Part shown: positions 36,224 to 45,105 of the stretch, in pieces
Layout: every line of letters starts with the position of its first letter
Position numbering within the stretch: position 1 is the stretch's first letter
Assembly: GCA_030448245.1 (NCBI GenBank)
Contig: JAUJNH010000001.1
Location: forward strand, 474,171-538,170
Reading direction: 5' to 3'
Source of the DNA: Acidimicrobiales bacterium
Lineage (GTDB): Bacteria > Actinomycetota > Acidimicrobiia > Acidimicrobiales > JAUJNH01
DNA: 64,000 nucleotides
Notes under the pieces: model-generated
Seen by the model: only the letters and a program-made list of their open reading frames with translations
What the model was told of the DNA's origin: nothing
The model's database searches: none
Made by a program: the position numbers and the translations under genes

Positions 36224-38908
36224 TCAGGGCGACGGCACCAGCGGGGGGCGGGTGGGAGCGAGGGGAGGCAGCAGCTCGGGGGCGGGCTCCTCAGCAGCGA
36301 CCATCCGGCACACCAGGTAGGGGCCGACGATGCTCATCACCACGAGGGTGACGATGGGGCCGCTGTCGTTCAGGGCGTTGCCGATCAGGGCGACCGCCAG
36401 CGCGGCGGCGACACCGATCCGGGACGGTGACCCCGGGGGCAGGGTGGTGCGGAACCGGCCCCGCCACAGCAGCACGGCGAAGGCGACGATGGCCAGGACG
36501 GCGGGGATGAGCAGTGGGACCAGGGCGTAGGTCCCCAGGTTCTGGGCCACCTTGCCCGGGATCGAGCTGCTGCGGCCGCCGCTGGTCACGAAGCGGGCCA
36601 GGTGGGTCTGCTCCTCGGCCGGTCGGCCCAGGTCGGCAGCGACTGCCACGGCCAGCGCGGCCGCCGTGACCCCGGTGGCGACGACGGCCGTGCGCAGCCG
36701 CAGCTTCCCCCACAGCGCGGCCACGGCGAGCACGAAGACCGGCAGCAGGGTGACGGCCCCGCCGACGTCCGCCCCCAGGGTGGGCAGCGCGTCGACCGAG
36801 GCCACGACCGCCAGGAGCGAGACGATCCACGGGGCTCGTCGGGGCGCGCACGCCACGGCCATGAGCGCGCAGCCGGCGTACACGGAAAAGGCGACGTTGC
36901 CGAGGCCGGTGGCCCGGCCGGCGACGTGGGCCGCGTTGCCAAAGGCGCTCGACAGCTGCAGCGGCCCGCCGGCGCCCAGGTTCAGGGTGACGAGCAGGAC
37001 GGTGGCCCCGACCACGAGAGCGAACGGGGCCAGCCCCCGCCGCCGGCCCAGGCGCCAGGCGGCCGCCACCACGGCGACGTCGAGGCCGAGGGCGACGAGC
37101 GCGGCCCCCCACCCGAAGGTGCCGGAGCGAGGAACGGCGCGCGTCAGCCAGGTGGCCAGCGGCCAGCCCGCCAGGCCCAGCGCCAGCCAGCTCAACCACG
37201 CCGCACCCCGCCCGCCACCCCGGTGCCCGCTCGGGTGCCCCCGCTCGGCCCGGCGTGCTCGCCGCCACCGAAGCCAGGCCCAGCCGTACGGCACGGCGTG
37301 GAACACCCCGACCGGGACGAAGGCACGGTTCCAGACGTCGTCGCGCTGGCGGGCCAGCTGGTCCATCTCCACGAGGCCCTGCACGTCGGGCGGTCCTGCC
37401 GTCCGCCGCAGCGGCCGGCCCACCATGGCCTCCGGCACGGGGACCCCCAGGACATCCAGGACGGTCGGTGCCACGTCGGTGAGCACCACCAGTCCGTCCT
37501 GGCGGGTGGAAGGCGACACGAGCCGCCCCGCAGGGGCTCCGGGGCCGGACGCCACGATCGGCCGCAGGCCCAGCGCGGCGGGGGGGTCCGCAGGGGTGAC
37601 GAGCAGGAGGAGGGTGCGCGGGCCGGTGAGGTCGCGCAGGCGGCCGAGCAGGTCGTCGAGGCTGCGACCATCGAGACCGGCGGCGTCGATGGCGACCAGG
37701 CCGAACCCGCCCGAGAGCACCGTCCGCGCCTGGTTCGCCAACCCGGCCACACCCAGTGCCCCGGCGGTCGTGGCCCGATCGATCCGGCCGTCGCCGTCGG
37801 CAAGGGCCAGCCGGACCGCCGACGTCGGCTCGGTCCCGACAAAGGCGGTGGTGATGCCGGCGGCCCGCAGGGCGGTGCCCAGCTGGCCCTGCCCGGCCTG
37901 GACGTCACGGACGAGGAAGGGGTCGTCCGGGTGGGGCGGGGCCGTCGGGGGCTCGGCGCGCAGCCGCCGGCCTGCGCCGACCGTGGCCCAGGTGGACCAG
38001 GGGGTCCGATCGGGCACGTCGACGTTGCCGGCTGCCACCGCGCCCCGGCTGCCGGCCAGGGCGGCCAGCTCGGGCCGCGACGGATCGTCGAGGTCGTCGA
38101 GCCGCAGCGTCGGCGGGGCGGCGACGAGGACGACCCGGTCGACCGACTCCAGCGGGGTGCCGACCGGGACGGCGGCGCCGGCCGTGGCGGCGAGCGCTGC
38201 GACCGCGACGACCGACAGGGCCAGCAGCGCCGCGGTGCGGGTCCGCTCCGACAGCAGCCGTGGCCACAGGGCCCTGACCAGGTCGTAGCCCTGGGCGGCG
38301 CGGTGGGCGAAGCCGGCCGGGCCCCGCCCGGTGTGGGCGTGGTCGACCTCCACGGGCACCTCGACGACGACGGCTCCGTCTCGCACCGCGTCGACGGTCA
38401 TGCCCACCTCGAGGCCGAAGCGGTCGGCGGTCTCGAGGGACCGGAGCAGCGTGCCGCGCACGGCCCGCTGGCCCGACAGGGGCGCGGCCGCCTCGAAGCC
38501 GCAGGCCCGGCGGATGCCCCAGCGGGCCACCCGCCGCACCGTCCCGAAGCCGCCGCGCCCGCCGGCGGGCGGGAGGACGCCGACCGCCAGGTCCGCCCCC
38601 GCGGCGACGGCCTCGAGCAGCGGGGCGGTCGCCGCGGCGGTCGCCGCGGTGTCGGCGTCGACGAGCAGGTAGACGTCGGCGTCGGGGGCGGCGGCCACGC
38701 CGGCGGCCACGGCGCCGCCCTTGCCCCGGTTGGCCGGCAGCGCCACCACCCGCGCCCCGGCCGCCCGGGCCGCCTGCACGGTGGCGCCGCCGTCTGCCGA
38801 CCCGTCGTCGATCACGACCACCTCGTCGACCAGGGGCACCAGGGCGGCCACCGTGTCCCCCACCCGGTCAGCCCGCCGGTGGGCGGGGACCAAGGCGACC
38901 GTCGTCAT
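36224..38908 (-). CDS. Fusion protein: GT2 glycosyltransferase + alkaline-phosphatase-like domain + polytopic membrane domain
   Basis: 894 aa. Residues 1-235 are a family 2 glycosyltransferase of the dolichyl-phosphate-sugar type (TTVALVPAHRRAD, VVIDDGSADGG, a VDADTAATAA metal site, SGQRAVRG). A helix near 250 leads to an extracytoplasmic region (about 275-560) whose end reads DVAPTVLDVLGVPVPEAMVGRPL, the closing block of alkaline-phosphatase/sulfatase-fold enzymes. About nine helices follow, and the tail is Pro-rich. ATG at 38908 overlaps the steB stop (ATGA). A role in building or trimming an envelope glycan is inferred from steA/steB linkage. Confidence 0.78.
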   Translation of the reverse strand: MTTVALVPAHRRADRVGDTVAALVPLVDEVVVIDDGSADGGATVQAARAAGARVVALPANRGKGGAVAAGVAAAPDADVYLLVDADTAATAAATAPLLEAVAAGADLAVGVLPPAGGRGGFGTVRRVARWGIRRACGFEAAAPLSGQRAVRGTLLRSLETADRFGLEVGMTVDAVRDGAVVVEVPVEVDHAHTGRGPAGFAHRAAQGYDLVRALWPRLLSERTRTAALLALSVVAVAALAATAGAAVPVGTPLESVDRVVLVAAPPTLRLDDLDDPSRPELAALAGSRGAVAAGNVDVPDRTPWSTWATVGAGRRLRAEPPTAPPHPDDPFLVRDVQAGQGQLGTALRAAGITTAFVGTEPTSAVRLALADGDGRIDRATTAGALGVAGLANQARTVLSGGFGLVAIDAAGLDGRSLDDLLGRLRDLTGPRTLLLLVTPADPPAALGLRPIVASGPGAPAGRLVSPSTRQDGLVVLTDVAPTVLDVLGVPVPEAMVGRPLRRTAGPPDVQGLVEMDQLARQRDDVWNRAFVPVGVFHAVPYGWAWLRWRRARRAERGHPSGHRGGGRGAAWLSWLALGLAGWPLATWLTRAVPRSGTFGWGAALVALGLDVAVVAAAWRLGRRRGLAPFALVVGATVLLVTLNLGAGGPLQLSSAFGNAAHVAGRATGLGNVAFSVYAGCALMAVACAPRRAPWIVSLLAVVASVDALPTLGADVGGAVTLLPVFVLAVAALWGKLRLRTAVVATGVTAAALAVAVAADLGRPAEEQTHLARFVTSGGRSSSIPGKVAQNLGTYALVPLLIPAVLAIVAFAVLLWRGRFRTTLPPGSPSRIGVAAALAVALIGNALNDSGPIVTLVVMSIVGPYLVCRMVAAEEPAPELLPPLAPTRPPLVPSP

Positions 38909-39942
38909 CCCGACTCGGGCACGAGCCGATCGGCGCCGCTGCCGGCGCCGTAGTGGCCGACCCGGCCGGCTCCGAGGTCGACGAGGGCGAGCACGGCTGC
39001 GATCCGGCCCCGGAAGTCCTCGATGTTGTTCACCGTCGAGACCCGGTTGTCGACGTCCTCGCCCGAGCCCCGCAGCGGCCCGATGAACCGCGACCGGACC
39101 TCCGGGTCCCGTCCCTGCGCCGGCTTCCCCGGCTCGACGGCGACGACCCGGCTGCTGGTGCTCGACGCGGCGACCACCGCCTTGACCAGGGCGATCGCCC
39201 CGATCGGGTCCGCCACGTCGGCGCCGTCGCCGCTCGCCACCACGAAGCGGGTCCCGGCCGGGAGGGGGAGGTTGGTGTCGAAGCTGCCCCGCTGGGGCTC
39301 GTCGATGGTCACGAAGCCGAGGGAGGACAGCGTTGCCAGCACCCCGCCCCGCGGCGCCACGGCCACCGTGGTGGTCGTCACCCCAGCGAGGGTGGTGGCG
39401 GCCCCGTCGGGGGCGCCGGCCAGCGTGGTGGGGAGCGACGGGCCGGCGGCTGCAGTCGTGACGATCTCGTCGGCCAGGCGGGTGAACAGCGCCTGCCGTA
39501 CCGCCTCGGGGTCCTGGCTCCCGAGGCCCAGCACGACCGCCAGGGCCCGCACGTCGGCGGGGCTGTCGAGCTGCATCTTCGGCTCGAGCCACACGGTGGC
39601 CAGGACGCGGGCGTCGGCCGCCTCGAGGTCGTCGAGCAGGTCCTTGACCGGCTCGGTGTCGATGCCCCGCACCGCGGCCACCAGCACGGGCGCGCCCTGG
39701 AGGCGGCCGGCCAGGATGCCGGGCGCCGCCTTCTTCGAGAACTCGCCCCAGGCCGCCAGGTCGCGGCGCAGCGAGTCGTTCTGCTGGTCGACGCGGCTCA
39801 CGTCCTCCTTCACCGACCCCAGCTGGCCCCGCAGCCCGTCGACGGCGCCGCTGTTCACGACCGACGCCCCGAGGACGATGCCCACGGCGAGGGCCAGGAA
39901 GACGCCGGTGAGCGACACCAGGTGGAAGCGGAAGTTGACCAC
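38905..39942 (-). CDS. steB: SteB/MctB-type membrane protein
   Basis: 345 aa. A single N-terminal helix (FHLVSLTGVFLALAVGIVLG) is followed by a coiled coil and a long extracytoplasmic domain. This is the family of mycobacterial MctB (Rv1698) and corynebacterial SteB. Rv1698 was described as an outer-membrane copper-related protein and SteB as a partner of SteA in cell separation. GTG at 39942 lies 1 base after the steA stop. The helix VSLTGVFLALAVGIVLGASVV is strongly conserved in the family as I know it. The biochemical role is unsettled. Confidence 0.88.
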   Translation of the reverse strand: MVNFRFHLVSLTGVFLALAVGIVLGASVVNSGAVDGLRGQLGSVKEDVSRVDQQNDSLRRDLAAWGEFSKKAAPGILAGRLQGAPVLVAAVRGIDTEPVKDLLDDLEAADARVLATVWLEPKMQLDSPADVRALAVVLGLGSQDPEAVRQALFTRLADEIVTTAAAGPSLPTTLAGAPDGAATTLAGVTTTTVAVAPRGGVLATLSSLGFVTIDEPQRGSFDTNLPLPAGTRFVVASGDGADVADPIGAIALVKAVVAASSTSSRVVAVEPGKPAQGRDPEVRSRFIGPLRGSGEDVDNRVSTVNNIEDFRGRIAAVLALVDLGAGRVGHYGAGSGADRLVPESG

Positions 39943-39943
39943 G

Positions 39944-41107
39944 CTAGGACCGGTTCCGCAGCTTCTCGACGAGCAGGAACCAGAGGCTGTCCGCCAGGAC
40001 CCGGGTCTGCGGTACGAACAGGACGGCCACGAGGAGGACCAGCATGGCCGCCCCGAGGAACATGGCCAGGTCAGCCTTGCGCACCCGGGTGGCGTAGAGG
40101 CGGCTCACGCCCTTGGCGTCGACGAGCACGCTGCCGAGGAGCAGGCGGGTGAGGAACGTGGAGGCCATCCCGGCCCGACCCTTGTCGAGGAACTCGTCCA
40201 TCGAGGCGTGGGTGCCCACCGCCACGATGAGCTCGGCCCCCTTCTCCCAGGCGAGCAGCATGGCCACGTCCTCGCTCACCCCGGGCGACTCGTAGCAGAT
40301 GTGGTCCAACCCGAGGCTCCGCAGCCGTTCGGATCCGGGAGCCAGCCCACCGGCGTAGGCGTGGACGACGAGCTTGGCCCCGGTCCTCAGCACCTCCGGG
40401 GTGACGGAGTCGAAGTCCCCGACGATCAGGTCGGGCTTCAGGCCCCGCTTCACCAGGGCGTTCGCGCCCCCGTCGACGCCGATGAGGACCGGCCGCATCT
40501 CCCGGATGTAGGGCATCAGCTCGGCCAGGTCGGCCTCGGTCGAGGAGCCCCGCACCACGACCAGGACGTGGCGGTGGTGCATGTCGATGCCGAGGTCGGG
40601 CGGCGGTGGCCGCTCGAGCATGACGTGCCGCTCGCGCTTGAGGTACTCGAGCGTGTTCTCGGCGAACCGGTCGAGCTCCTCACCCAGCCGCTCCTTGGCC
40701 TGCTCGCGAGCCACCTCGAGGTCGGCCACCGTCTGGGGGGCGCCGACGGCCACCACCGAGCCGCCGACGATCACCTCACCGCCCCGCACCGTGACGACCT
40801 CGCCCTCCCGCACCGCCGCCAGCAGGTCGGGACCGGCCCTGTCGACGACGAGGACACCGGCCCGGGCCAGGAGCACGGGCCCGAGGTTCGGGTAGCGCCC
40901 GGTGGTCGAGGGGGCGGCGTTCACGACCGCCCGCACCCGGCCGGCCAGCAGCGCCTCGGCGGCCGCACGGTCGAGGTCGGCGTGGTCGATGACCGCGATC
41001 TCGCCGCCGTCCAGCCTCGTCACCAGGCGCTTGGTGACCCGGTCGACGCGCGCCGGCCCGCTGACGACCAACGGGCTGAGGTCCTCGGTCCGCTTGGCGA
41101 GCGCCAC
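39944..41107 (-). CDS. steA: SteA-type cytokinetic protein (thiamine-pyrophosphokinase-like fold)
   Basis: 387 aa, homologous in layout to Rv1697 / corynebacterial SteA. Residues about 200-310 resemble the thiamine pyrophosphokinase catalytic fold (VLIGVDGGANALVKRGLKPDLIVGDFDSVT). A C-terminal helix pair (ADLAMFLGAAMLVLLVAVLFVP) anchors it to the membrane. GTG at 41107. Conserved operon position between recN and steB supports the name. In Corynebacterium it is a cytokinetic-ring protein that acts with SteB in cell separation; nucleotide-diphosphokinase activity is unproven. Confidence 0.9.
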   Translation of the reverse strand: MALAKRTEDLSPLVVSGPARVDRVTKRLVTRLDGGEIAVIDHADLDRAAAEALLAGRVRAVVNAAPSTTGRYPNLGPVLLARAGVLVVDRAGPDLLAAVREGEVVTVRGGEVIVGGSVVAVGAPQTVADLEVAREQAKERLGEELDRFAENTLEYLKRERHVMLERPPPPDLGIDMHHRHVLVVVRGSSTEADLAELMPYIREMRPVLIGVDGGANALVKRGLKPDLIVGDFDSVTPEVLRTGAKLVVHAYAGGLAPGSERLRSLGLDHICYESPGVSEDVAMLLAWEKGAELIVAVGTHASMDEFLDKGRAGMASTFLTRLLLGSVLVDAKGVSRLYATRVRKADLAMFLGAAMLVLLVAVLFVPQTRVLADSLWFLLVEKLRNRS

Positions 41108-41123
41108 TAGCGGGCCACCCCCA

Positions 41124-42782
41124 TCACGCCGCTCCCCGCTGGGGGCTGCGCAGGCGCGAGGCCGCCCGCAGCAGCTCCTCGGCATGGGCCCGGGCCGGTG
41201 CCGCGTCGGGCTGGCCCGACAGCATGCGGGCCAGCTCACGGATCCGGCTCTCGCCTTTGGCGAGCACCGCCGTCGAGATGGTGCGGCCGTCGGCCTCGTG
41301 CTTCTCGACCACCACCTGCGAGTCGGCGAACGCCGCCACCTGGGCCAGGTGGGTCACGACGAGCACCTGGTGGTCGCGGCTCAGGGCGGCGAGCGAGCGG
41401 CCCACGGCCAGCGCCGCCTCACCGCCGATCCCGGCGTCGACCTCGTCGAAGACCAGCGTCGGCACGGCGCTGCGCTCGTCGCCCCGGCCCGCGCCGGTCA
41501 GCGCCAGCCGCAGGGCGAGCATCGTCCGCGCCAGCTCGCCCCCGCTGGCCACCTTGGCCAGTGGCGCGGCCGGCTCGCCCGGGTTGGCGGCCAGCAGGAA
41601 GGCCACCTCGCTGCCGTCGTCACCGCCCACCTCGACCAGGATTTCGACCTGGCCCATGGCCAGCTCGGCCAGCCGGTCGAGGACGGCGGCGGCCAGCCGC
41701 GGCGCCGCGTTCCGCCGCTCCCGGCGGACCTCGGTGGCGGCCGCCGCGACGGCGGCGGCGGCGTCGGCCCGCTCGGCCTCGAGCCCCGCGGCCCGCCCCT
41801 CCAGCTGCTCGAGGTGGGCGAGCCGGGCCTGGGCCTCGTCGGCGAACTCCAGGACCTCGGCCAGCGTGTCGCCGTACTTGCGCCGCAGGTCGCGCAGGAG
41901 CTGGCGACGCTCGCGGACGGCGTCGAGGCGGGCGGGGTCGGACTCCAGCAGCTCGGCGGCGTCACGCAGCTCGCTGGCCACGTCGGACAGCTCGGCGGCC
42001 AGCCCCCGCAGGCGCTGCTCGACCGCAGCCAGCGGGGCCCGCCCCTGCACGGCGCCCACCGCCAGCCCCAGCCCTTCCAGGGCGCCCGCCTCGGCGGTCA
42101 GCAGGGCGTGCGCCGCCGCCGCGGCCTCACGGTGGGCTTCGGCCCCGCCCAGCCGGTCCTCCTCGTCGGCCAGGCCGGCGTCCTCGTCGGGTCCGGTGAT
42201 GGCGGCGGCCGCCAGCTCGTTCACCTGGTGGCGGAGGAGGTCGACCTCGCGGGCCCGAGCCCGGGCGTCGCCCCCCAGCTCGGCGAGCACCGCGTCGATC
42301 TCGGCCTGGCGGCGCCGGGCCGCCGCCAGGGGGGCCAGGTCGACCCGGCCAAAGGCGTCGAGGGCGGCCCGTTGGGTGGCCGGGTGGAGCAGCGACTGGT
42401 GGGCGTGCTGGCCGTGCAGGTCGACCAGCGAGCGGCCCAGCTCGGCCAGCTCGGCCGCCGTGGCCATCGACCCGTCGACGTGGGCCCGGCTGCGGCCCTG
42501 CGCCGGCACCACCCGCCGCAGGACACGCTCCTCGGGCCCCGTGCCATCCGCCGACAGGGCCCCGTCCTCGGCGACGGCGAACCGGCCTTCGACCACCGCC
42601 TCGCCGGCGCCGGCCCGCACCGCCCGGGGATCGGCCCGGCCCCCCACCAGCAGGTCGATGGCCTCGACCACCAGCGTCTTGCCGGCACCGGTCTCACCGG
42701 TGATGGCGGTCATCCCCGGCCCGAGCACCAGGGTCAGGTCGGCGATGACCCCCAGGTGGCGCGCTCGCAGCTCGACCAGCAC
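41124..42782 (-). CDS. recN: DNA repair protein RecN
   Basis: 552-aa SMC-like ATPase for double-strand-break repair. Head: LVELRARHLGVIADLTLVLG and Walker A GETGAGKTLVVEAI near 26-39. A long coiled coil (about 150-370) follows. The closing head carries signature VASGGELARTMLAL, Walker B PTLVFDEVDAGIGGEAA and VVTHLAQVAAFAD. GTG at 42782 overlaps the nadK TAG by one base (TAGTG). Part of the coupled tlyA-nadK-recN-steA-steB operon. Confidence 0.95.
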   Translation of the reverse strand: MLVELRARHLGVIADLTLVLGPGMTAITGETGAGKTLVVEAIDLLVGGRADPRAVRAGAGEAVVEGRFAVAEDGALSADGTGPEERVLRRVVPAQGRSRAHVDGSMATAAELAELGRSLVDLHGQHAHQSLLHPATQRAALDAFGRVDLAPLAAARRRQAEIDAVLAELGGDARARAREVDLLRHQVNELAAAAITGPDEDAGLADEEDRLGGAEAHREAAAAAHALLTAEAGALEGLGLAVGAVQGRAPLAAVEQRLRGLAAELSDVASELRDAAELLESDPARLDAVRERRQLLRDLRRKYGDTLAEVLEFADEAQARLAHLEQLEGRAAGLEAERADAAAAVAAAATEVRRERRNAAPRLAAAVLDRLAELAMGQVEILVEVGGDDGSEVAFLLAANPGEPAAPLAKVASGGELARTMLALRLALTGAGRGDERSAVPTLVFDEVDAGIGGEAALAVGRSLAALSRDHQVLVVTHLAQVAAFADSQVVVEKHEADGRTISTAVLAKGESRIRELARMLSGQPDAAPARAHAEELLRAASRLRSPQRGAA

Positions 42783-43636
42783 TAGCGGTCCTCGAGCCCG
42801 AACTTCTTGCGGAGGATCCCCCGGAAGTCGCGCCGGCCGAAGGTGACCACCTTGGCCACCCAGGGGCCCCGCCGGCACGTCACGGTGTCGCCCGGGGCCA
42901 GGGCTGCGACCTGGACGCCGTCGCACAGCAGCCGGGCGGGCCGCCAGTCGAGCAGCTCGATGCGCACGTCGTCCTCCGGGCTGAGGACCATCGACCGGTC
43001 GAACAGCTGATGGGGGGCCACCGGCGTCACGATGAAGGCGTGCAGCTCGGGCGCCACGATCGGCCCGCGCGCCGACAGGTTGTAGGCGGTGGAGCCGGTG
43101 GGGGTGGCCACGATCAGCCCGTCGGCTGCGTAGGTGGTGAACATCTCGCCGGCGATGAACACCTCAAGGCGGACGACGTGAGCCCCGGCTGAGCGCACGA
43201 CCGCCTCGTTCACGGCGTAGCGCACCACCCGAGGCTCGCCGCCGACCGGCTCCACCACCACCTCGAGCAGCATGCGCTCCTCCATCTGGTGCTTGCCCAT
43301 CAGGAACCGGTCGAGCGCGGCGTCCAGGCTGGCCGGCTCCACCTCGGTCAGGTAGCCGAGGTGGCCGACGTTCACCCCGAGCACCGGCACCTGGTGGCGG
43401 CCGACGAGGTCGATCGTGCGCAGCATGGTGCCGTCGCCCCCAAGGCACACGGCCAGGTCCAGGCCGGTCGTCAGCTGCTCGTCCGGCACGGCCCACGCCT
43501 CGAGCCCCGTTGCCACCGCGTCGGCCGCCGGCACCCGGCACGTGTGGCCGAGGTCCTCGAGCCGGGCGATCGCGGCCTTGGCCAGGTCGACCGCCTCGGC
43601 GCGCTCGTGGTGGGGCAGGAAGGCGATGGTGGGCAC
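42782..43636 (-). CDS. nadK: NAD kinase
   Basis: 284 aa; phosphorylates NAD to NADP. The GGDGT motif is at 66-70 with its catalytic Asp68. VLGVNVGHLGYLTEVEP follows, NEAVV marks the ribose-binding part, and TPTGSTAYNLSARGPIV near 180-196 is the second family block. GTG at 43636. It lies 2 bases after tlyA and overlaps recN, the standard actinobacterial order. Confidence 0.96.
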   Translation of the reverse strand: MPTIAFLPHHERAEAVDLAKAAIARLEDLGHTCRVPAADAVATGLEAWAVPDEQLTTGLDLAVCLGGDGTMLRTIDLVGRHQVPVLGVNVGHLGYLTEVEPASLDAALDRFLMGKHQMEERMLLEVVVEPVGGEPRVVRYAVNEAVVRSAGAHVVRLEVFIAGEMFTTYAADGLIVATPTGSTAYNLSARGPIVAPELHAFIVTPVAPHQLFDRSMVLSPEDDVRIELLDWRPARLLCDGVQVAALAPGDTVTCRRGPWVAKVVTFGRRDFRGILRKKFGLEDR

Positions 43637-43638
43637 GC

Positions 43639-44370
43639 TCAGCCGCCGTCGACGACGAGGTGCAGGAGGAGCTCGACGTTGCCGTCTGCACCGGTGACCG
43701 GTGACCGCATGGCCCCCATCTTGACCGCTCCGAGCGCCTCGAACGCGCCCGTCACCTCTTCGAGCACCCGGTCGTGCACCGCCGGGTCGGTGATCACGCC
43801 CCGGCCCCTGGCCGCCTCGGCCCGGCCCGCCTCGAACTGGGGCTTGACGAGGAGCACCAGGTCGCGCCGGGCATGGGCCACGAGCGCGGGCGCGACGGTG
43901 CGAAGCGAGATGAACGAGAGGTCGGCCGTGACCAGCGGGAAGCGCTCGCCCAGGTCGAGAGCCCGGACGTTCGTGCGCTCGAGGACGGTGACACGCGGGT
44001 CAGCGCGGAGGCGCTCGTGCAGCACGCCGTGGCCGACGTCGACGGCCACCACCGCGGCGGCACCCCGCTGCAGGAGGCAGTCGGTGAACCCGCCCGTCGA
44101 AGCCCCTGCGTCGAGGCAGCGGAGGCCGGCGGGGTCCACCCCGAACCGGTCAAGGGCGGCCTCCAGCTTGCGTCCCCCTCGCGAGACGTACCGGGGCGGC
44201 GGCCCCTGCACCGTGACCGGCTCGCCCGCCCCCACCAGGCGGGCAGCCTTGTCGGCGGGAGCGCCCCCGACCAGCACCCGACCGGCGTCGATGGCCTCCT
44301 GGGCCTGCCTGCGGCTCTCCACCAGCCCGCGCCGCACGAGCTCGGCGTCAAGGCGCCGCCGCGGCGCCAC
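43639..44370 (-). CDS. tlyA: TlyA-family rRNA 2'-O-methyltransferase
   Basis: 243 aa. An S4 RNA-binding domain at 3-60 (RLDAELVRRGLVESRRQAQE) is joined to a SAM-dependent methyltransferase: YVSRGGRKLEAAL, CLDAGASTGGFTDCLL (motif I) and ADLSFISLRTV. The mycobacterial enzyme methylates ribose in 16S and 23S rRNA and sets capreomycin sensitivity. GTG at 44370. First gene of the coupled operon going to steB. Confidence 0.95.
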   Translation of the reverse strand: MAPRRRLDAELVRRGLVESRRQAQEAIDAGRVLVGGAPADKAARLVGAGEPVTVQGPPPRYVSRGGRKLEAALDRFGVDPAGLRCLDAGASTGGFTDCLLQRGAAAVVAVDVGHGVLHERLRADPRVTVLERTNVRALDLGERFPLVTADLSFISLRTVAPALVAHARRDLVLLVKPQFEAGRAEAARGRGVITDPAVHDRVLEEVTGAFEALGAVKMGAMRSPVTGADGNVELLLHLVVDGG

Positions 44371-44384
44371 GGCGGCTGGCAGCC

Positions 44385-44963
44385 TCAGCCCTGCTTCTTG
44401 GTGACCTTCGCCGCCCTCTTGGCCGGCAGGTCGGCCCCCACCGGCGAGACCCCGCTGTCGGCCTCCTGCGACGACGGCTTCGCCGGCTTCTTCGCCGGCG
44501 CCTTTTTGGCCCCCTCGGGCTTGCCGTCCCCGCCGCGCTTGGCCGGCTCGGCTGCCTCCCCGCCGCTGCTCGACTTCTTCGCCGCCTTCTTGGCTGGGGC
44601 CTTCTTGGCCTCGGCGGCCTCGCCGCCGGAGCCGCCGGTGTCCTCGGCGTCACCCTTCCCGGACGAGCCGCCGGACCCTTGGATCCGGGCCAGCTCTCCC
44701 TCGAGCCGCTCGACGTCGGCCTTGCGGGCCAGGCCCATGTTCGCCAGCTGGGAGTCGACCTCCTTGCGCACCTGTTCGGCCAGGAGGTCGGCGTTCTTGC
44801 GGCTGCGATCGACCAGGTCGTCGATGGCGCTCTTGGCCTGGTTCTTCTGCAGCTCGCCCGCCGACACCAGGTCCTTCACCACCTGCTCAGCCTTGCTGCG
44901 GGTGAGCTGGGTGAACGCCATCCCGGCGTCCAGGTACTTCTTGAGGGCGTCGGTCTGAGCCAT
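44385..44963 (-). CDS. Phasin-like coiled coil with histone-like Lys/Ala-rich tail
   Basis: 192 aa. Residues 1-95 are a phasin-type helical domain (ALKKYLDAGMAFTQLTRSKA, LVSAGELQKNQAKSAIDDLV), as in polyhydroxyalkanoate-linked regulators. From about 115 to the end the chain is disordered with KKAPAKKA / KKAPAKKPAKP repeats like histone-H1 tails, so it may bind DNA or a polyanion. ATG at 44963 follows TAGTGT by 6 bases. It sits 14 bases upstream of tlyA and may be in its operon. Function uncertain. Confidence 0.75.
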   Translation of the reverse strand: MAQTDALKKYLDAGMAFTQLTRSKAEQVVKDLVSAGELQKNQAKSAIDDLVDRSRKNADLLAEQVRKEVDSQLANMGLARKADVERLEGELARIQGSGGSSGKGDAEDTGGSGGEAAEAKKAPAKKAAKKSSSGGEAAEPAKRGGDGKPEGAKKAPAKKPAKPSSQEADSGVSPVGADLPAKRAAKVTKKQG

Positions 44964-44969
44964 GGGTTC

Positions 44970-44975
44970 ACACTA
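44970..44975 (-). promoter_or_regulatory. Leaderless -10 element TAGTGT
   Basis: Minus strand, ending 6 bases before the ATG at 44963; likely promoter of the tlyA-nadK-recN-steAB operon. Confidence 0.45.
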
Positions 44976-45105
44976 ACGGCGCGAGGCCCAGCGATCGCTC
45001 ATGCAGATGCGAGAACGTCGGGGGATCCTGCCTGCCCGCCGGAGGCAGGAGTCGCTACCGTCGGGCCGCTGCGGCAGCCCGCCGCGGTCGCCAGCTGGAG
45101 GTGCC

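Noticed and set aside
38911-39592. Upstream extension of the GT2 fusion gene over the steB region
   Set aside because: The added 200+ residues are low-complexity Arg/Gly/Pro and lie antisense in frame to nothing conserved; ATG at 38908 overlaps the steB stop exactly.
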